Source of the DNA: Ruegeria halocynthiae
Lineage (GTDB): Bacteria > Pseudomonadota > Alphaproteobacteria > Rhodobacterales > Rhodobacteraceae
Direction of reading: 5' to 3'
Length of the DNA: 64,000 nt
Assembly (NCBI RefSeq): GCF_000743705.1
Contig: NZ_JQEZ01000001.1
Span: 612,070-676,069, forward strand
Part shown: positions 25,893 to 35,403 of the stretch, in pieces
How positions within the stretch are numbered: the first letter of the stretch is position 1
Layout: each line of letters starts with the position of its first letter
Translations under genes and position numbers: made by a program
The notes under the pieces: model-generated
The model's database searches: none
The model's input: only the letters and a program-made list of their open reading frames with translations
Told to the model about the DNA's origin: nothing

Positions 25893-27884
25893 TTACTGGT
25901 CCAGGAAGGACCGCAGCTTTCGCGACCGGCTGGGATGTTTAAGCTTACGCAGCGCTTTCGCTTCGATCTGCCGGATACGTTCGCGGGTCACGCTGAACTG
26001 CTGACCAACCTCTTCCAGCGTGTGATCGGTGTTCATGCCGATGCCAAAACGCATCCGCAGAACCCGTTCTTCACGCGGCGTGAGCGAGGCAAGCACGCGG
26101 GTCGTGGTTTCCTTGAGGTTTTCCTGAATGGCACTGTCCAACGGCAGCACGGCATTCTTGTCCTCGATGAAATCGCCCAGTTGGCTGTCTTCCTCATCAC
26201 CGATCGGTGTTTCAAGGCTGATCGGCTCTTTGGCGATCTTCATCACCTTGCGAACCTTCTCAAGCGGCATCTGCAACTTTTCGGCCAGTTCTTCCGGTGT
26301 CGGTTCGCGGCCGATTTCATGCAGCATCTGACGACCGGTCCGAACCAGCTTGTTGATCGTTTCGATCATATGCACCGGAATACGGATGGTACGCGCCTGA
26401 TCCGCGATGGACCGCGTGATCGCCTGACGAATCCACCATGTCGCATAGGTCGAGAACTTGTACCCGCGGCGGTATTCGAACTTGTCCACCGCCTTCATCA
26501 GACCGATGTTACCTTCCTGAATAAGATCAAGGAATTGCAGGCCACGGTTCGTGTACTTTTTGGCGATTGAGATCACCAGACGCAGGTTGGCTTCGACCAT
26601 TTCCTTCTTGGCCTGCCGCGCCTCTTTCTCACCCTTTTGAACCTGCTGCACGATGCGGCGGAATTCGGGGATGTCCAGACCGACATACTGACCAACCTGG
26701 GCCATGTCGTTGCGCAGTTCCTCGACCTTGTCGGTCGAGCGTTCGATGAACATCTGCCAGCCCCGGCCCGGCTTTTCGCCCATCTCGGTCAGCCAGTTCG
26801 GGTCCAGTTCGCGGCCACGATAGGCCTCAATGAACTCACGGCGGTTGATGCGGGCCTGATCCGCCAGTTTCACCATCGCGCTGTCCAGCGCCATGATGCG
26901 GCGGTTGATGCCATACAACTGGTCAATCAGCGCTTCGATCCGGTTGTTGTGCAGATGCAGCCCATTCACCAGTTCGACAATCTCGGCGCGCAGCTTCTGA
27001 TAGGTCGCCTCGTCCTGCTCGCTGAACGATCCATCCTCGTTCAGCGTCGCCGAAATCCGGCTGTCCTGCATTTCCGACAGCATCGAGAAGTCGGTCGAGA
27101 TCCGCTCCAACGTGGTCAGAACCTGATCTTTCAGCGCAGCTTCCATCGCGGCCAGGGACATATTGGCCTGATCGTCTTCATCGTCATCGTCGTCGCTGGC
27201 AATCGGATTTCCGTCCGCATCCAATTCCGGGCCGGAATCCTCTTTTACGGGTTTGGCGGCCTGCACTGCCGATGCGTCAACGACCGGCTCTTCGACGCCA
27301 CCCTCTTCATCCAACTGGTTGCCAAAGGTGGTTTCCAGATCAATGACATCGCGCAGCAGAATGTCTTCACTCAGCAGTTCGTCGTGCCAGATGGTGATCG
27401 CCTGGAAGGTCAGCGGGCTTTCGCACAGCCCCAGGATCATGGTGTTTCGACCAGCCTCGATCCGCTTGGCGATGGCGATCTCGCCCTCGCGGCTCAGCAG
27501 TTCGACGCTGCCCATTTCGCGCAGATACATGCGCACGGGGTCGTCGGTCCGGTCCAATTTCTCGGTCTGCGATCCCGCCAGCGTCACCTCACGGTTGCTG
27601 TCGGTGGTCACCAGATCGGTCGAACCCTTGTTTTCTTCTTCCTCGGCTTCTTCATCCTCGATGATGTTGATGCCCATCTCGGACAACATCGACATCACAT
27701 CCTCGATCTGTTCCGAGCTGACCTGATCAGGCGGCAGCACCTGATTAAGTTGATCGTAGGTGATGTAACCTTTTTCGCGGGCCTCGGCGATCATCTTCTT
27801 GACCTGGGCCTGGCTCATATCCAGCGAGATTTCCTGTTCCTGCTCGTCGGATTTGCGGTCTTCGTTGGTATCCTTGGCGGCCAT
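25893..27884 (-). CDS. rpoD: RNA polymerase primary sigma factor (sigma-70)
   Basis: 663 residues. Region 1.1 lies at the N-terminus ([20 protein letters not shown]), then an acidic non-conserved region. Region 1.2 is near [20 protein letters not shown], region 2 in [20 protein letters not shown] and [20 protein letters not shown], region 2.4 in [20 protein letters not shown] and region 4.2 in [20 protein letters not shown]. Recognises most housekeeping promoters. Directly follows dnaG, as in the macromolecular synthesis operon; the 114-base gap carries a potential three-arm hairpin switch. Confidence 0.98.
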   Translation of the reverse strand: MAAKDTNEDRKSDEQEQEISLDMSQAQVKKMIAEAREKGYITYDQLNQVLPPDQVSSEQIEDVMSMLSEMGINIIEDEEAEEEENKGSTDLVTTDSNREVTLAGSQTEKLDRTDDPVRMYLREMGSVELLSREGEIAIAKRIEAGRNTMILGLCESPLTFQAITIWHDELLSEDILLRDVIDLETTFGNQLDEEGGVEEPVVDASAVQAAKPVKEDSGPELDADGNPIASDDDDDEDDQANMSLAAMEAALKDQVLTTLERISTDFSMLSEMQDSRISATLNEDGSFSEQDEATYQKLRAEIVELVNGLHLHNNRIEALIDQLYGINRRIMALDSAMVKLADQARINRREFIEAYRGRELDPNWLTEMGEKPGRGWQMFIERSTDKVEELRNDMAQVGQYVGLDIPEFRRIVQQVQKGEKEARQAKKEMVEANLRLVISIAKKYTNRGLQFLDLIQEGNIGLMKAVDKFEYRRGYKFSTYATWWIRQAITRSIADQARTIRIPVHMIETINKLVRTGRQMLHEIGREPTPEELAEKLQMPLEKVRKVMKIAKEPISLETPIGDEEDSQLGDFIEDKNAVLPLDSAIQENLKETTTRVLASLTPREERVLRMRFGIGMNTDHTLEEVGQQFSVTRERIRQIEAKALRKLKHPSRSRKLRSFLDQ

Positions 27885-27906
27885 TCAATGCTCCTGCAGG
27901 GATGGG

Positions 27907-27950
27907 TGATTCGTTACAGCCGAATCATTAGCGCGTAGAAGTGATTCGGC
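27907..27950 (-). promoter_or_regulatory. Mutually exclusive hairpins in the rpoD leader
   Basis: On the - strand three arms occur in order: GCCGAATCA (complement of 27942-27950), TGATTCGGC (complement of 27919-27927) and CGAATCA (complement of 27907-27913). The middle arm can pair with the first (9 bp, 14-base loop) or with the third (7 bp, 7-base loop), not both. The last arm ends about 13 bases before the rpoD ribosome site AGGAG. The arrangement resembles an attenuator; function is inference. Confidence 0.45.
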
Positions 27951-27998
27951 CACCCGTTTACCTGTTTTTCTTTTCCAGTGCCTTACGAAAACACCACT

Positions 27999-29948
27999 TT
28001 ACCGGCGTTTTCGTTCGAAATTGATACCAGACATGATCGCTTTGAACGCGTCTTTCTCGTCCCGACTGATTCGCGCGCCGTTGTCGGCGACATCGAAAAC
28101 GGCCTTGTCCTCGTTCTGGCTGCGGCTCGTACGGTTGCGCTCTTCAGCGGCTTGCGCCAGCCGATATGTCAGCGCCTCATCGGCCAGATCGGACAGCTCC
28201 TCCTCAGCTTCAGCAATCTCGGCATCCAACCCCCGGAGCGCTTTGATTTTCGCGAGTTCTTCGGCCAGCGTCATCTCGGCCTTTTCAACGTCGCCCGGTT
28301 TGAACACACAGGGGATCACTGCGACATGGCGAAGGGCCAGCAGGTTTTCAAGGGCCTCGGGTCCCAAAGTTTCCGCAATATGGTCTTTCAGGTTCTCGGG
28401 GTCGTCGATCGCGTGACGCAAAATGACCCGGCGCAAATCCGCATGGTCGGGATCGTGACACTCCATTTCCTCAAGTTGATGCTCGAACTGCACCACGACC
28501 TGAGGGTTCAACGCCGAAATAGCCAGAATAGCCGCCTCGCGCATACGGATGTCGGCGTTCTCGGACGATGCCAGAAACGAGGCGCGCGCGCCGGGGGTAG
28601 CGGGCATCTTGGGCGGCTGCCACTTGCCACGCGGTTGCCAAGGTCGGTTCTGCGGTTGACGCTGAGGCCGGAACAACTGCCATCGCAGGTCCTTGATCTC
28701 CTGCCCGTAATGAGACCGGATTGACGGATCACGGATCAGCTTGATCTTGTCCTTGAGGATCTTGTCCAACGCAGCCTTGCGTTCGGGGCTGTCAAAAACC
28801 TTGCCTTCGGTTTCGCGCTGCCACAGCAGCTTGACCATCGGAATGGCGCCGTCCAAAACCGCCTGCACGGCACCTGCCCCTTCGGCTCGCAGCAGGTCAT
28901 CGGGGTCTTTGCCCTCGGGCATCAGGGCAAAGCGCAGGGATTTCCCGGCCTCGAGCAAAGGCAGCGCCAGATCCACGGCGCGCATCGCAGCACGCAGGCC
29001 GGCCGTGTCACCATCCAGTGCGATAATCGGTTCGTTAGAAATGCGCCACAGAAGCTGCAACTGATGTTCTGTGATCGCGGTCCCCAAGGGCGCGACGGAC
29101 GCACCGAACCCGGCCTCAGCCAGCGCGATCACATCCATATACCCTTCTGCCACGATCAAAGGCTGCCCCTTGCCCGCTGCCTGACGGGCCGGACCCTGAT
29201 TATAAAGACTGCGGCCCTTGTCGAACAATTCAGTCTCGGGCGAGTTCAGGTATTTCGCGTTGTCGTTGGGGTCCATCGCCCGGCCGCCAAAGGCGATACA
29301 CCGCCCGCGTGGGTCACGGATCGGGTACATAATCCGGTTGCGGAAGGTGTCATAAGGTTTTTTACCCTTGTTCGACGGTTTCGCCAGCCCTGCCCCAAGG
29401 ATCAGTTCTTCGGCCACATTCTTGCCACGCAGATGATCCCACAGGGCCTGCCAGCCGTCGGGGGCAAAGCCGATCTCCCAACGCTCCAGCGCCTGTGCGT
29501 CCAGCCCACGGCGGGTCAGATAATCGCGCGCCGCGCTGCCTGCACCAGTCTTGAGTTGCAGGCGAAAGAACTGCACCGCCTGCTCCATGACCTCGGCCAA
29601 TTGCGCGCGCCGGTCCTGTTTCTCCTGCGCCTTGGGATCGCGCGCGGGCATCGGCATCCCGGCCTCGCGCGCCAGAATTTCGACCGCCTCGATGAACGAG
29701 ACATTCTCGGTCTCTTTCACAAAGCCGATCGCGTCGCCCTTGGCATGACAGCCAAAGCAGTAATAGAACCCTTTTTGGTCATCGACGTGAAAGGACGCAG
29801 TCTTTTCGTGGTGAAACGGGCATGGCGCCCACATGTCGCCCTTACCCTGATTGGACTTGCGCGCATCCCACATGACCTTGCGCCCGACGACTTGAGACAG
29901 GCTCAGCCGGGTACGCAATTCATCCAGAAATCCAGGGGGCAGTGACAT
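27999..29948 (-). CDS. dnaG: DNA primase
   Basis: 649 residues. Synthesises RNA primers for replication. N-terminal zinc-binding domain CPFHHEKTASFHV ... YYCFGCH (about 42-65), then the RNA polymerase core with the TOPRIM acidic motifs VAEGYMDVIAL and ALDGDTAGLRAA, and a C-terminal helicase-interaction domain from about 480. RIMYPIRDPRGRCIAFGGRA is a highly conserved DnaG segment. Upstream of rpoD in the same direction. Confidence 0.98.
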   Translation of the reverse strand: MSLPPGFLDELRTRLSLSQVVGRKVMWDARKSNQGKGDMWAPCPFHHEKTASFHVDDQKGFYYCFGCHAKGDAIGFVKETENVSFIEAVEILAREAGMPMPARDPKAQEKQDRRAQLAEVMEQAVQFFRLQLKTGAGSAARDYLTRRGLDAQALERWEIGFAPDGWQALWDHLRGKNVAEELILGAGLAKPSNKGKKPYDTFRNRIMYPIRDPRGRCIAFGGRAMDPNDNAKYLNSPETELFDKGRSLYNQGPARQAAGKGQPLIVAEGYMDVIALAEAGFGASVAPLGTAITEHQLQLLWRISNEPIIALDGDTAGLRAAMRAVDLALPLLEAGKSLRFALMPEGKDPDDLLRAEGAGAVQAVLDGAIPMVKLLWQRETEGKVFDSPERKAALDKILKDKIKLIRDPSIRSHYGQEIKDLRWQLFRPQRQPQNRPWQPRGKWQPPKMPATPGARASFLASSENADIRMREAAILAISALNPQVVVQFEHQLEEMECHDPDHADLRRVILRHAIDDPENLKDHIAETLGPEALENLLALRHVAVIPCVFKPGDVEKAEMTLAEELAKIKALRGLDAEIAEAEEELSDLADEALTYRLAQAAEERNRTSRSQNEDKAVFDVADNGARISRDEKDAFKAIMSGINFERKRR

Positions 29949-30028
29949 GCGTCAAACTTGGCAGAAACGGAACCCCGCGCCAAGGGGATGGCACGGGGTT
30001 GTCCACAAAGAAATGAACGCGCTGTGGA

Positions 30029-30325
30029 TTATTGCTGCAGGCACAGCTCTAGCCAAGCCGCGCCCAGGTCTTTTTTACGCACGTTGCGCATCTTTTGCTC
30101 GTACACCCAGGGTGCGATCAGCGGGATGGCGGCGTTGTAGTTCTCGGGCCACGTGGGCCCCGCGTCGACGACAGCCTTTGGCACGTCGCGCTCCTTCACT
30201 CGGTCCAGACGGGCCTTTTGGATCGCCGCAACAACATCGGCCTGATACTGACAGCTTTGCTCTTTGGTCTCAGCCGCAGCCAATGGGGTGGCCAGAACGG
30301 CAAGGGCAAGGGCGATACGCAACAT
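30029..30325 (-). CDS. Small secreted conserved hypothetical protein
   Basis: 98 residues with a cleavable signal peptide (MLRIALALAVLATPLAAAE). The mature part is helical and charged, EQSCQYQADVVAAIQKARLD and WVYEQKMRNVRKKDLGAAWL, with one cysteine near each end (SCQ and LELCLQQ) that may form a disulfide. I do not recognise a named domain. It stands between dnaG and the glutamate dehydrogenase gene, all on the same strand, with gaps of 80 and 149 bases. Confidence 0.72.
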   Translation of the reverse strand: MLRIALALAVLATPLAAAETKEQSCQYQADVVAAIQKARLDRVKERDVPKAVVDAGPTWPENYNAAIPLIAPWVYEQKMRNVRKKDLGAAWLELCLQQ

Positions 30326-30474
30326 GGGGAACTCCCGGAATCATTTCGTTCGCAGCAGTTTACCCGTCACTGGCGTTACCCGCCATTACCGTTTTGACAG
30401 GCGCAGATTCTGTCGTGGGCACCCATCGCCCAGACAGAGGCGGCCGGGCATTGCCCCGCCGCCCCCGCAGATGA

Positions 30475-31905
30475 TCACAGACCCTTGGCGCGATAGCTTT
30501 TCGACACCCGGTCAATCGCCACAATGTAAGCCGCTGTCCGCAGATCCCCGACATCGGCCCGGCCATGCCAGACCTCACGCATCGACTGATAGGCAACGCG
30601 CATCGTGTCATCGAGACCGGAACGCACCAGCTCCAGCTCATCTGCGCCCTTAAGGTACTTGGCCTTAAAGTTGGGCGACATCGACCATGCACCGCCAAGA
30701 TAGCGGTCAAGACGCTCCAGCTCGCTGACGATCAGCTCATGGCGCGCCTCTTCCTGGCGGCGCTGCATCCGGCCAAAGCGGATATGGCTCAGATTTTTGA
30801 CCCACTCGAAATACGATACGGTCACACCACCGGCATTGGCATACATATCCGGAATGATCACGACCCCCTTCTTGCGAAGAATCTCATCCGCGCCAGCCGT
30901 CACAGGGCCATTTGCCGCCTCGATGATCAGCGGGGCCTTGATCCGGTCTGCGTTGGCCAGGTTGATTACCCCTTCCAAAGCCGCCGGAACAAGGATGTCA
31001 CATTCCGCTTCCAGCACCGCAGACCCCTCGGCCGAGTGCGTGGCATCCGGGTAATTGCTAACGCCGCCATGCTTCACGATCCATTGGCGAACGGATTCGA
31101 CGTCTATCCCTTCAGGGTTAAAAAGCGCCCCATCCCATTCGATAATCCCGATGATCTTGGCGCCGTCTTCCTCGCTCAGGAACTTTGCCGCGTGGTATCC
31201 CACGTTGCCAAGGCCCTGCACCACGATACGCTTGCCATCCAGCTTTCCGGACAAGCCAGCCTTTTGAATGTCTTCAGGGTGCCGAAAGAATTCGCGCAGG
31301 GCGTATTGGATACCCCTGCCCGTCGCCTCGACACGTCCGGCGATGCCACCGGCATTCAACGGCTTGCCCGTCACACAGGCACGCGCGTTGATATCGGTGG
31401 TGTTCATACGCGCGTATTGATCGGCCATCCAGGCCATCTCACGCTCGCCCGTGCCCATATCCGGGGCCGGCACGTTTTGCGACGGGTTGATCAGATCACG
31501 CTTGGCCAGCTCATAGGCAAAGCGCCGGGTGATCTGTTCCAACTCGTGCTCTTCGTATTGCCGCGGGTCAATACAAAGCCCACCCTTGGAGCCGCCAAAC
31601 GGCGTTTCAACCAGCGCGCATTTGTAGGTCATCAGCGCGGCAAGGGCTTCAACCTCGTCCTGATTGACCGCCGTGGCATAGCGTATTCCGCCTTTCACCG
31701 GTTCCATATGTTCGGAATGCACCGAGCGATAACCGGTGAACGTATGGATATCACCACGCAACCGCACGCCGAATCGGACGGTGTAGGTGGCGTTACAGAC
31801 CCGGATTTTTTCCTCAAGCCCCGGGGGAAGATCCATCAGGGACGCCGCCCTGTTGAACATAAGATCTACACTCTCGCGAAAGCTGGGTTCTTGTATGGCC
31901 GTCAT
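30475..31905 (-). CDS. Glu/Leu/Phe/Val dehydrogenase family protein, glutamate dehydrogenase
   Basis: 476 residues. Reversible oxidative deamination of glutamate to 2-oxoglutarate and ammonium. The catalytic region is MEPVKGGIRYATAVNQDEVE, MTYKCALVETPFGGSKGGLC (two active-site lysines) and PAPDMGTGEREMAWMADQY. The Rossmann domain has VVQGLGNVGYHAAKFLSEE, followed by an acidic residue (IEWDG) that favours NAD over NADP. It is longer than the common 420-residue form owing to a C-terminal extension after about residue 420. Strong ribosome site CGGAGGATT ahead of ATG 31905. Confidence 0.9.
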   Translation of the reverse strand: MTAIQEPSFRESVDLMFNRAASLMDLPPGLEEKIRVCNATYTVRFGVRLRGDIHTFTGYRSVHSEHMEPVKGGIRYATAVNQDEVEALAALMTYKCALVETPFGGSKGGLCIDPRQYEEHELEQITRRFAYELAKRDLINPSQNVPAPDMGTGEREMAWMADQYARMNTTDINARACVTGKPLNAGGIAGRVEATGRGIQYALREFFRHPEDIQKAGLSGKLDGKRIVVQGLGNVGYHAAKFLSEEDGAKIIGIIEWDGALFNPEGIDVESVRQWIVKHGGVSNYPDATHSAEGSAVLEAECDILVPAALEGVINLANADRIKAPLIIEAANGPVTAGADEILRKKGVVIIPDMYANAGGVTVSYFEWVKNLSHIRFGRMQRRQEEARHELIVSELERLDRYLGGAWSMSPNFKAKYLKGADELELVRSGLDDTMRVAYQSMREVWHGRADVGDLRTAAYIVAIDRVSKSYRAKGL

Positions 31906-32232
31906 TTAATCCTCCGTGCCAACGAACGACGTGCGTTCTGGCGTTTTGTCGCACCCTACAGGTAAACGATCAATATTTAAGCAGAAATAAAATCCGAAAA
32001 AATATCTTACCACCAGTTGAACACGCCGAGTCGCAAATACCCGCCAACCTGATCGAAACTGTCTCTTGGACGTGAACAGAGATGGGAGACGCCGCCAAAT
32101 TATCCCTCATTTGCCTGCAAAGGGGCCAAATCCGAGGCTTTTCCGCCTAATTCCCGCCACGTTTCACCGTTAATTTTCAAACGTTAACTTTTCCTTAGCA
32201 GCGTTGGATGTCTGCTCAGCGAGGTCTGCATT
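31906..32232. promoter_or_regulatory. Divergent control region between glutamate dehydrogenase and the Tad genes
   Basis: 327 bases without a gene. Next to the dehydrogenase start is an inverted repeat, GAACG-ACGTG-CGTTC (31924-31938), that could be an operator. The middle is AT-rich (around 31970-32010). Near the Tad side, TTAATTTTCAAACGTTAAC (32170-32188) contains a GTTAA/TTAAC repeat, and GAGG at 32220-32223 is the likely ribosome site for the TadG-like gene. No clear sigma-70 promoter was picked. Confidence 0.4.
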
Positions 32233-34041
32233 ATGGTAAAGCGCGTATTTGTTAGCGGCACTAAGAGATTTGAGAATGCGATCCGCATGGCCCGTGCGTT
32301 CAACCGGGACGAAGACGGTGGGGTGTTCACAATCTTTGTAGTCCTTGGGTTTGTCCTCATATTGGCCACAGCCGGTATCGGCGTGGACATAATGAACTTT
32401 GAGCGCGACAGGACGAGCCTCCAGGGTACGCTGGACCGTGCGGTTCTTGCTGCGGCGAATGTTAAACAGACACTCCCCCCCAAGGAAGTGGTCATATCTT
32501 ACATTGAGAAATCCGACGTCCGCGGCAAACTTACGGAAGAACCTGACGTTTTTGATAATCCGACCATTGGATCAAGAAAAGTTACCGCAAAGGCTAAAGT
32601 CGACGTCAATACGCACTTCATGTGGTTTTTCGGATACCCCACACTGACGGCTTCAGTCACAAGCGTCGCGGAAGAGTCCATTGGGTCGCTCGAAATCGCG
32701 TTGGTTCTGGATATCTCCGGCTCGATGGGTCGCGCATCTGCAACGCCAGGTAAAACGAAAATGAAGGCTCTTCAGGAGGCCGCCATACAATTCGTGAATA
32801 CGATCTATCTTGGAGAAGACCCGGACAAGATTTCCATATCAATCGTACCTTACAACAACCAGGTGAACGCTGGCGCGAACATTCTGGACCATATGCCGGG
32901 GGTTACGACCGAACATAGCTATTCCCATTGCGTGGATTTTGCGGACACCGATGTCGAAGACCAATTCAAAGAACCCGGGATCGATCCGAACAAAACCCTC
33001 AATCGCACGGCGCATTTCGACCCCTTTGGCAAAGGTGACCGATACGATCGAGAAGCCCACACCTCTTCAGTTTGCACTACCCGAGTTGGCAGTTCCATCA
33101 CGCCTTTGACCAACATCGTCTCGGACCTGCACGACCAGATCAACGCCATGACCGCCGGCGGCAATACGTCGATTGACATCGGAGTCAAATGGGGTGCGGC
33201 GCTGCTGGATCCCCAGTTCCAGCCCGTAATAAGAAAATTGTCCAATCAGAACGCCAACGCAAGCTTAGTAATCGATCCGACCACCGGCTTAGACGCGGAT
33301 GGAAACGAACCCAAGAAGGTTGTTCCGGCAGCTTTTGGCAATCGCCCTTTGCTATATGAATCCAATGTCAAAAAGATCATGATTGTCATGACGGACGGGC
33401 AAAATACCAGCAACTGGGTGTTGGACGAGAACTTGCGCGATGGATTGTCAGATGTTTGGTACAATCCCAACACAAGTTATGAAAAGAACTATTGGAACTG
33501 TCGCGAGTATTATGACTGGGACGCCGGATTATGGATTAAATATAACTGCGGTGGCAGGCTTAGGCGCTCCGGTGAGTACAGTGTTCAAATCTCGGAAAAT
33601 CCACCCGAGTATCTCTATACTCGACGCGGAACAAGGGGGCACTCGGAACCCTTTAATGAAGAAGGTGAATCTGTACGCCTGACTTACCCGGAACTGTGGA
33701 ATCGTGTGAACCTGGACTGGAACGCCGAGTATAATTATGCCTTTCTTTTTCAACGCACTCGAGACTGGTACAATAATGCCTTCACTACGATTGGCAGCGG
33801 AACCAAAAACACGCGGGTGAATGATATTTGCGGCGCGATCAAGGCTAAGAATGTTGATGTCTATGGCATTGCTTTCGAAGCGCCGGAAGCAGGTGCAACA
33901 GTTATCAAAAACTGCTCCAGCGGCGACGGTTTCTATTTCAAAGTGAACGAAGGCGGTACTCTGGGCGACAATAACCTATCGCTTTCACAAGTTTTTGACG
34001 TCATTGCCGTTTCAATCAAACAGTTGAGACTGACACAATGA
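32233..34041 (+). CDS. TadG-like pilus assembly protein with VWA domain
   Basis: 602 residues. N-terminal membrane anchor GVFTIFVVLGFVLILATAGI just after the DEDGG that resembles a pseudopilin cleavage region. A von Willebrand A domain follows, with MIDAS motif DISGSMG at about residues 159-165 and a second region IMIVMTDGQNTSNW near 376. The long insertion between them is hydrophilic and aromatic-rich. TadG proteins sit with TadE in Tad (tight adherence) Flp-pilus loci, but no other tad gene (tadA, B, C, cpaB) is nearby. Its stop overlaps the next gene (ATGA 34038-34041). Confidence 0.85.
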   Translation: MVKRVFVSGTKRFENAIRMARAFNRDEDGGVFTIFVVLGFVLILATAGIGVDIMNFERDRTSLQGTLDRAVLAAANVKQTLPPKEVVISYIEKSDVRGKLTEEPDVFDNPTIGSRKVTAKAKVDVNTHFMWFFGYPTLTASVTSVAEESIGSLEIALVLDISGSMGRASATPGKTKMKALQEAAIQFVNTIYLGEDPDKISISIVPYNNQVNAGANILDHMPGVTTEHSYSHCVDFADTDVEDQFKEPGIDPNKTLNRTAHFDPFGKGDRYDREAHTSSVCTTRVGSSITPLTNIVSDLHDQINAMTAGGNTSIDIGVKWGAALLDPQFQPVIRKLSNQNANASLVIDPTTGLDADGNEPKKVVPAAFGNRPLLYESNVKKIMIVMTDGQNTSNWVLDENLRDGLSDVWYNPNTSYEKNYWNCREYYDWDAGLWIKYNCGGRLRRSGEYSVQISENPPEYLYTRRGTRGHSEPFNEEGESVRLTYPELWNRVNLDWNAEYNYAFLFQRTRDWYNNAFTTIGSGTKNTRVNDICGAIKAKNVDVYGIAFEAPEAGATVIKNCSSGDGFYFKVNEGGTLGDNNLSLSQVFDVIAVSIKQLRLTQ

Positions 34042-34571
34042 TCCGCAAAGCTCTGGGAAAAGTGGTTAGGTTCAAACGAACTGAGGACGGTTCGTTGACC
34101 GTCGAGTTCGTCATATTGTTCCCTTTGTACATATTCTTCATTTTGGGCGTCATCGAATACTCGTTGGTCACGATTCAGAAAGCGATGCTGGATCGCTCCA
34201 TGGATTTGGTCGTGCGTGATATTCGCCTTGGCATTAATTTGGAAGATACAAAGCATGACACCATCAAGGACGCCATCTGCGATGAAATGGTTGTGATGCG
34301 GGCCTGCTCTGACAACCTGCTATTGGAGATGATTGTTCAGGATCCGCGTGGTAATATGAATTTTCCGGCCGAGCCCACCTGCGTTGACAGAGCGGAAGAG
34401 GTTCAGCCTGTTACCAAGTTCCAAAACGGTGGATCCAACGCACTGATGATAATGCGTGCCTGCGCAAAGTTCGATCCACTTTTCCCTACGACGGCAATGG
34501 GGCGGTCTGTGTCAGGCGATGATGGTCTGATCACTCTTACGGCGACGACTACCTTTGTTCAGGAGCCTTAA
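34038..34571 (+). CDS. TadE-family pseudopilin-like protein (first)
   Basis: 177 residues. N-terminal basic segment, then EDGSLTVEFVILFPLYIFFI, the TadE-type hydrophobic helix with the E-F at the start (as in prepilin sites), continuing LGVIEYSLVTIQKAMLDRSM. Four cysteines in the periplasmic part (AICDE, RACSDN, TCVDR, RACAKF) could form disulfides. Minor pseudopilins of this class are processed by a TadV-type peptidase. Coupled to tadG by ATGA and followed after one base by a second TadE-like gene. Confidence 0.82.
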   Translation: MIRKALGKVVRFKRTEDGSLTVEFVILFPLYIFFILGVIEYSLVTIQKAMLDRSMDLVVRDIRLGINLEDTKHDTIKDAICDEMVVMRACSDNLLLEMIVQDPRGNMNFPAEPTCVDRAEEVQPVTKFQNGGSNALMIMRACAKFDPLFPTTAMGRSVSGDDGLITLTATTTFVQEP

Positions 34572-34572
34572 A

Positions 34573-35211
34573 ATGACGCGTCTTACTTCACGTACCCGTC
34601 GCCTGCTTGGCACATTTGCGGGCAATGAGAACGGTAACCTGTCTGTGGAGACGGCAATAATTTTCCCTCTCCTCGTATGGACTGTCACGCTTACATATAC
34701 GTATTTTGATGGTTTTCTCGAAAGTACCGCGAACCTGAAAGCTGCGTACACTGTAAGTGACCTGATTTCACGTGAGGGTGAGGATGCCGTTACCGATACC
34801 TATGCGGAATCCATGTATTTGATATTCAATCGAATGGTACGCAACAATTCGCCGCTAAGAATGCGGTTGTCGGTGATCCAGTACATAGCCGCAGATGAAG
34901 ATGCGGGAACAGAAGAGCGCTATAGAGTTGAGTGGTCGACAACTTGCGGGTTCGAGAGCAACTGGACGGACGCCAACCTCGAACCTTTGATTGAAAGGCT
35001 TCCAGAAATGGCAGATCTGGACACTATGATCATTGTTGAAACGTCGAAAGAATATGTTCCATTGCTGAACACCAATTGGCTGAACAGTGATCGCACTTTC
35101 AACAACTTCATTTTCACGCGGCCGCGTTTTGTTCCAATAGTCAAGGGGCCCGATTCTACGCATTTCTGTCAACAGGATGTTCCAGCAGTGGGTGTAGCAC
35201 CTGGAACATAA
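34573..35211 (+). CDS. TadE-family pseudopilin-like protein (second)
   Basis: 212 residues from ATG 34573 with AGGAG (34561-34565). NENGNLSVETAIIFPLLVWT and VTLTYTYFDGFLESTANLKA form the pseudopilin helix; the rest is periplasmic, with two cysteines (TTCGF, HFCQQ). C-terminal MADLDTMIIVETSKEYVPLL and FIFTRPRF are of interest because a decayed copy of just this part lies downstream (35235-35402). Third gene of the TadG-TadE-TadE operon. Codon use in this operon looks less GC-biased than its neighbours. Confidence 0.8.
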   Translation: MTRLTSRTRRLLGTFAGNENGNLSVETAIIFPLLVWTVTLTYTYFDGFLESTANLKAAYTVSDLISREGEDAVTDTYAESMYLIFNRMVRNNSPLRMRLSVIQYIAADEDAGTEERYRVEWSTTCGFESNWTDANLEPLIERLPEMADLDTMIIVETSKEYVPLLNTNWLNSDRTFNNFIFTRPRFVPIVKGPDSTHFCQQDVPAVGVAPGT

Positions 35212-35234
35212 CTTTAGTTTCGGTGGCCGAGGTC

Positions 35235-35402
35235 ATGCCGCCGATGCCACCCCAGGATACTCTGATCGTTGTCGAAACGGCAAACCTGTACGTGCCGAAA
35301 TTCGATGCACTATGGACAGGGTGGTTGCTAGGTGATCACGTCTTTATAAATTCTGTGTTCACTCGCCCACGCTTTATCAACGAAGTAGCTTCGGACCTGT
35401 AG
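35235..35402 (+). pseudogene. Remnant of a TadE-like C-terminus (decayed tandem duplication)
   Basis: A 55-codon frame ending in TAG reads MPPMPPQDTLIVVETANLYV and later VFTRPRFINEVASDL. It matches the C-terminus of the TadE-like protein just upstream (DTMIIVETSKEYVP ... FIFTRPRF). Read on the other strand, 35205-35250 gives GIGGMTSATETKV, which matches the C-terminus of the product of 35404-35874 (GIGGMTAAAETKF). So both gene ends at this junction are present twice. There is no N-terminal membrane helix, so the frame cannot encode a working pseudopilin. Confidence 0.6.
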
Positions 35403-35403
35403 T

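Noticed and set aside
26637-27938. Long open frame on the + strand (433 codons) opposite rpoD.
   Set aside because: It is antisense to a fully convincing sigma-70 gene, and its translation has no family pattern; long antisense frames are common at this GC content.
30565-31965. Long open frame on the + strand (466 codons) opposite glutamate dehydrogenase.
   Set aside because: Shadow of the dehydrogenase coding frame; the translation resembles no protein.
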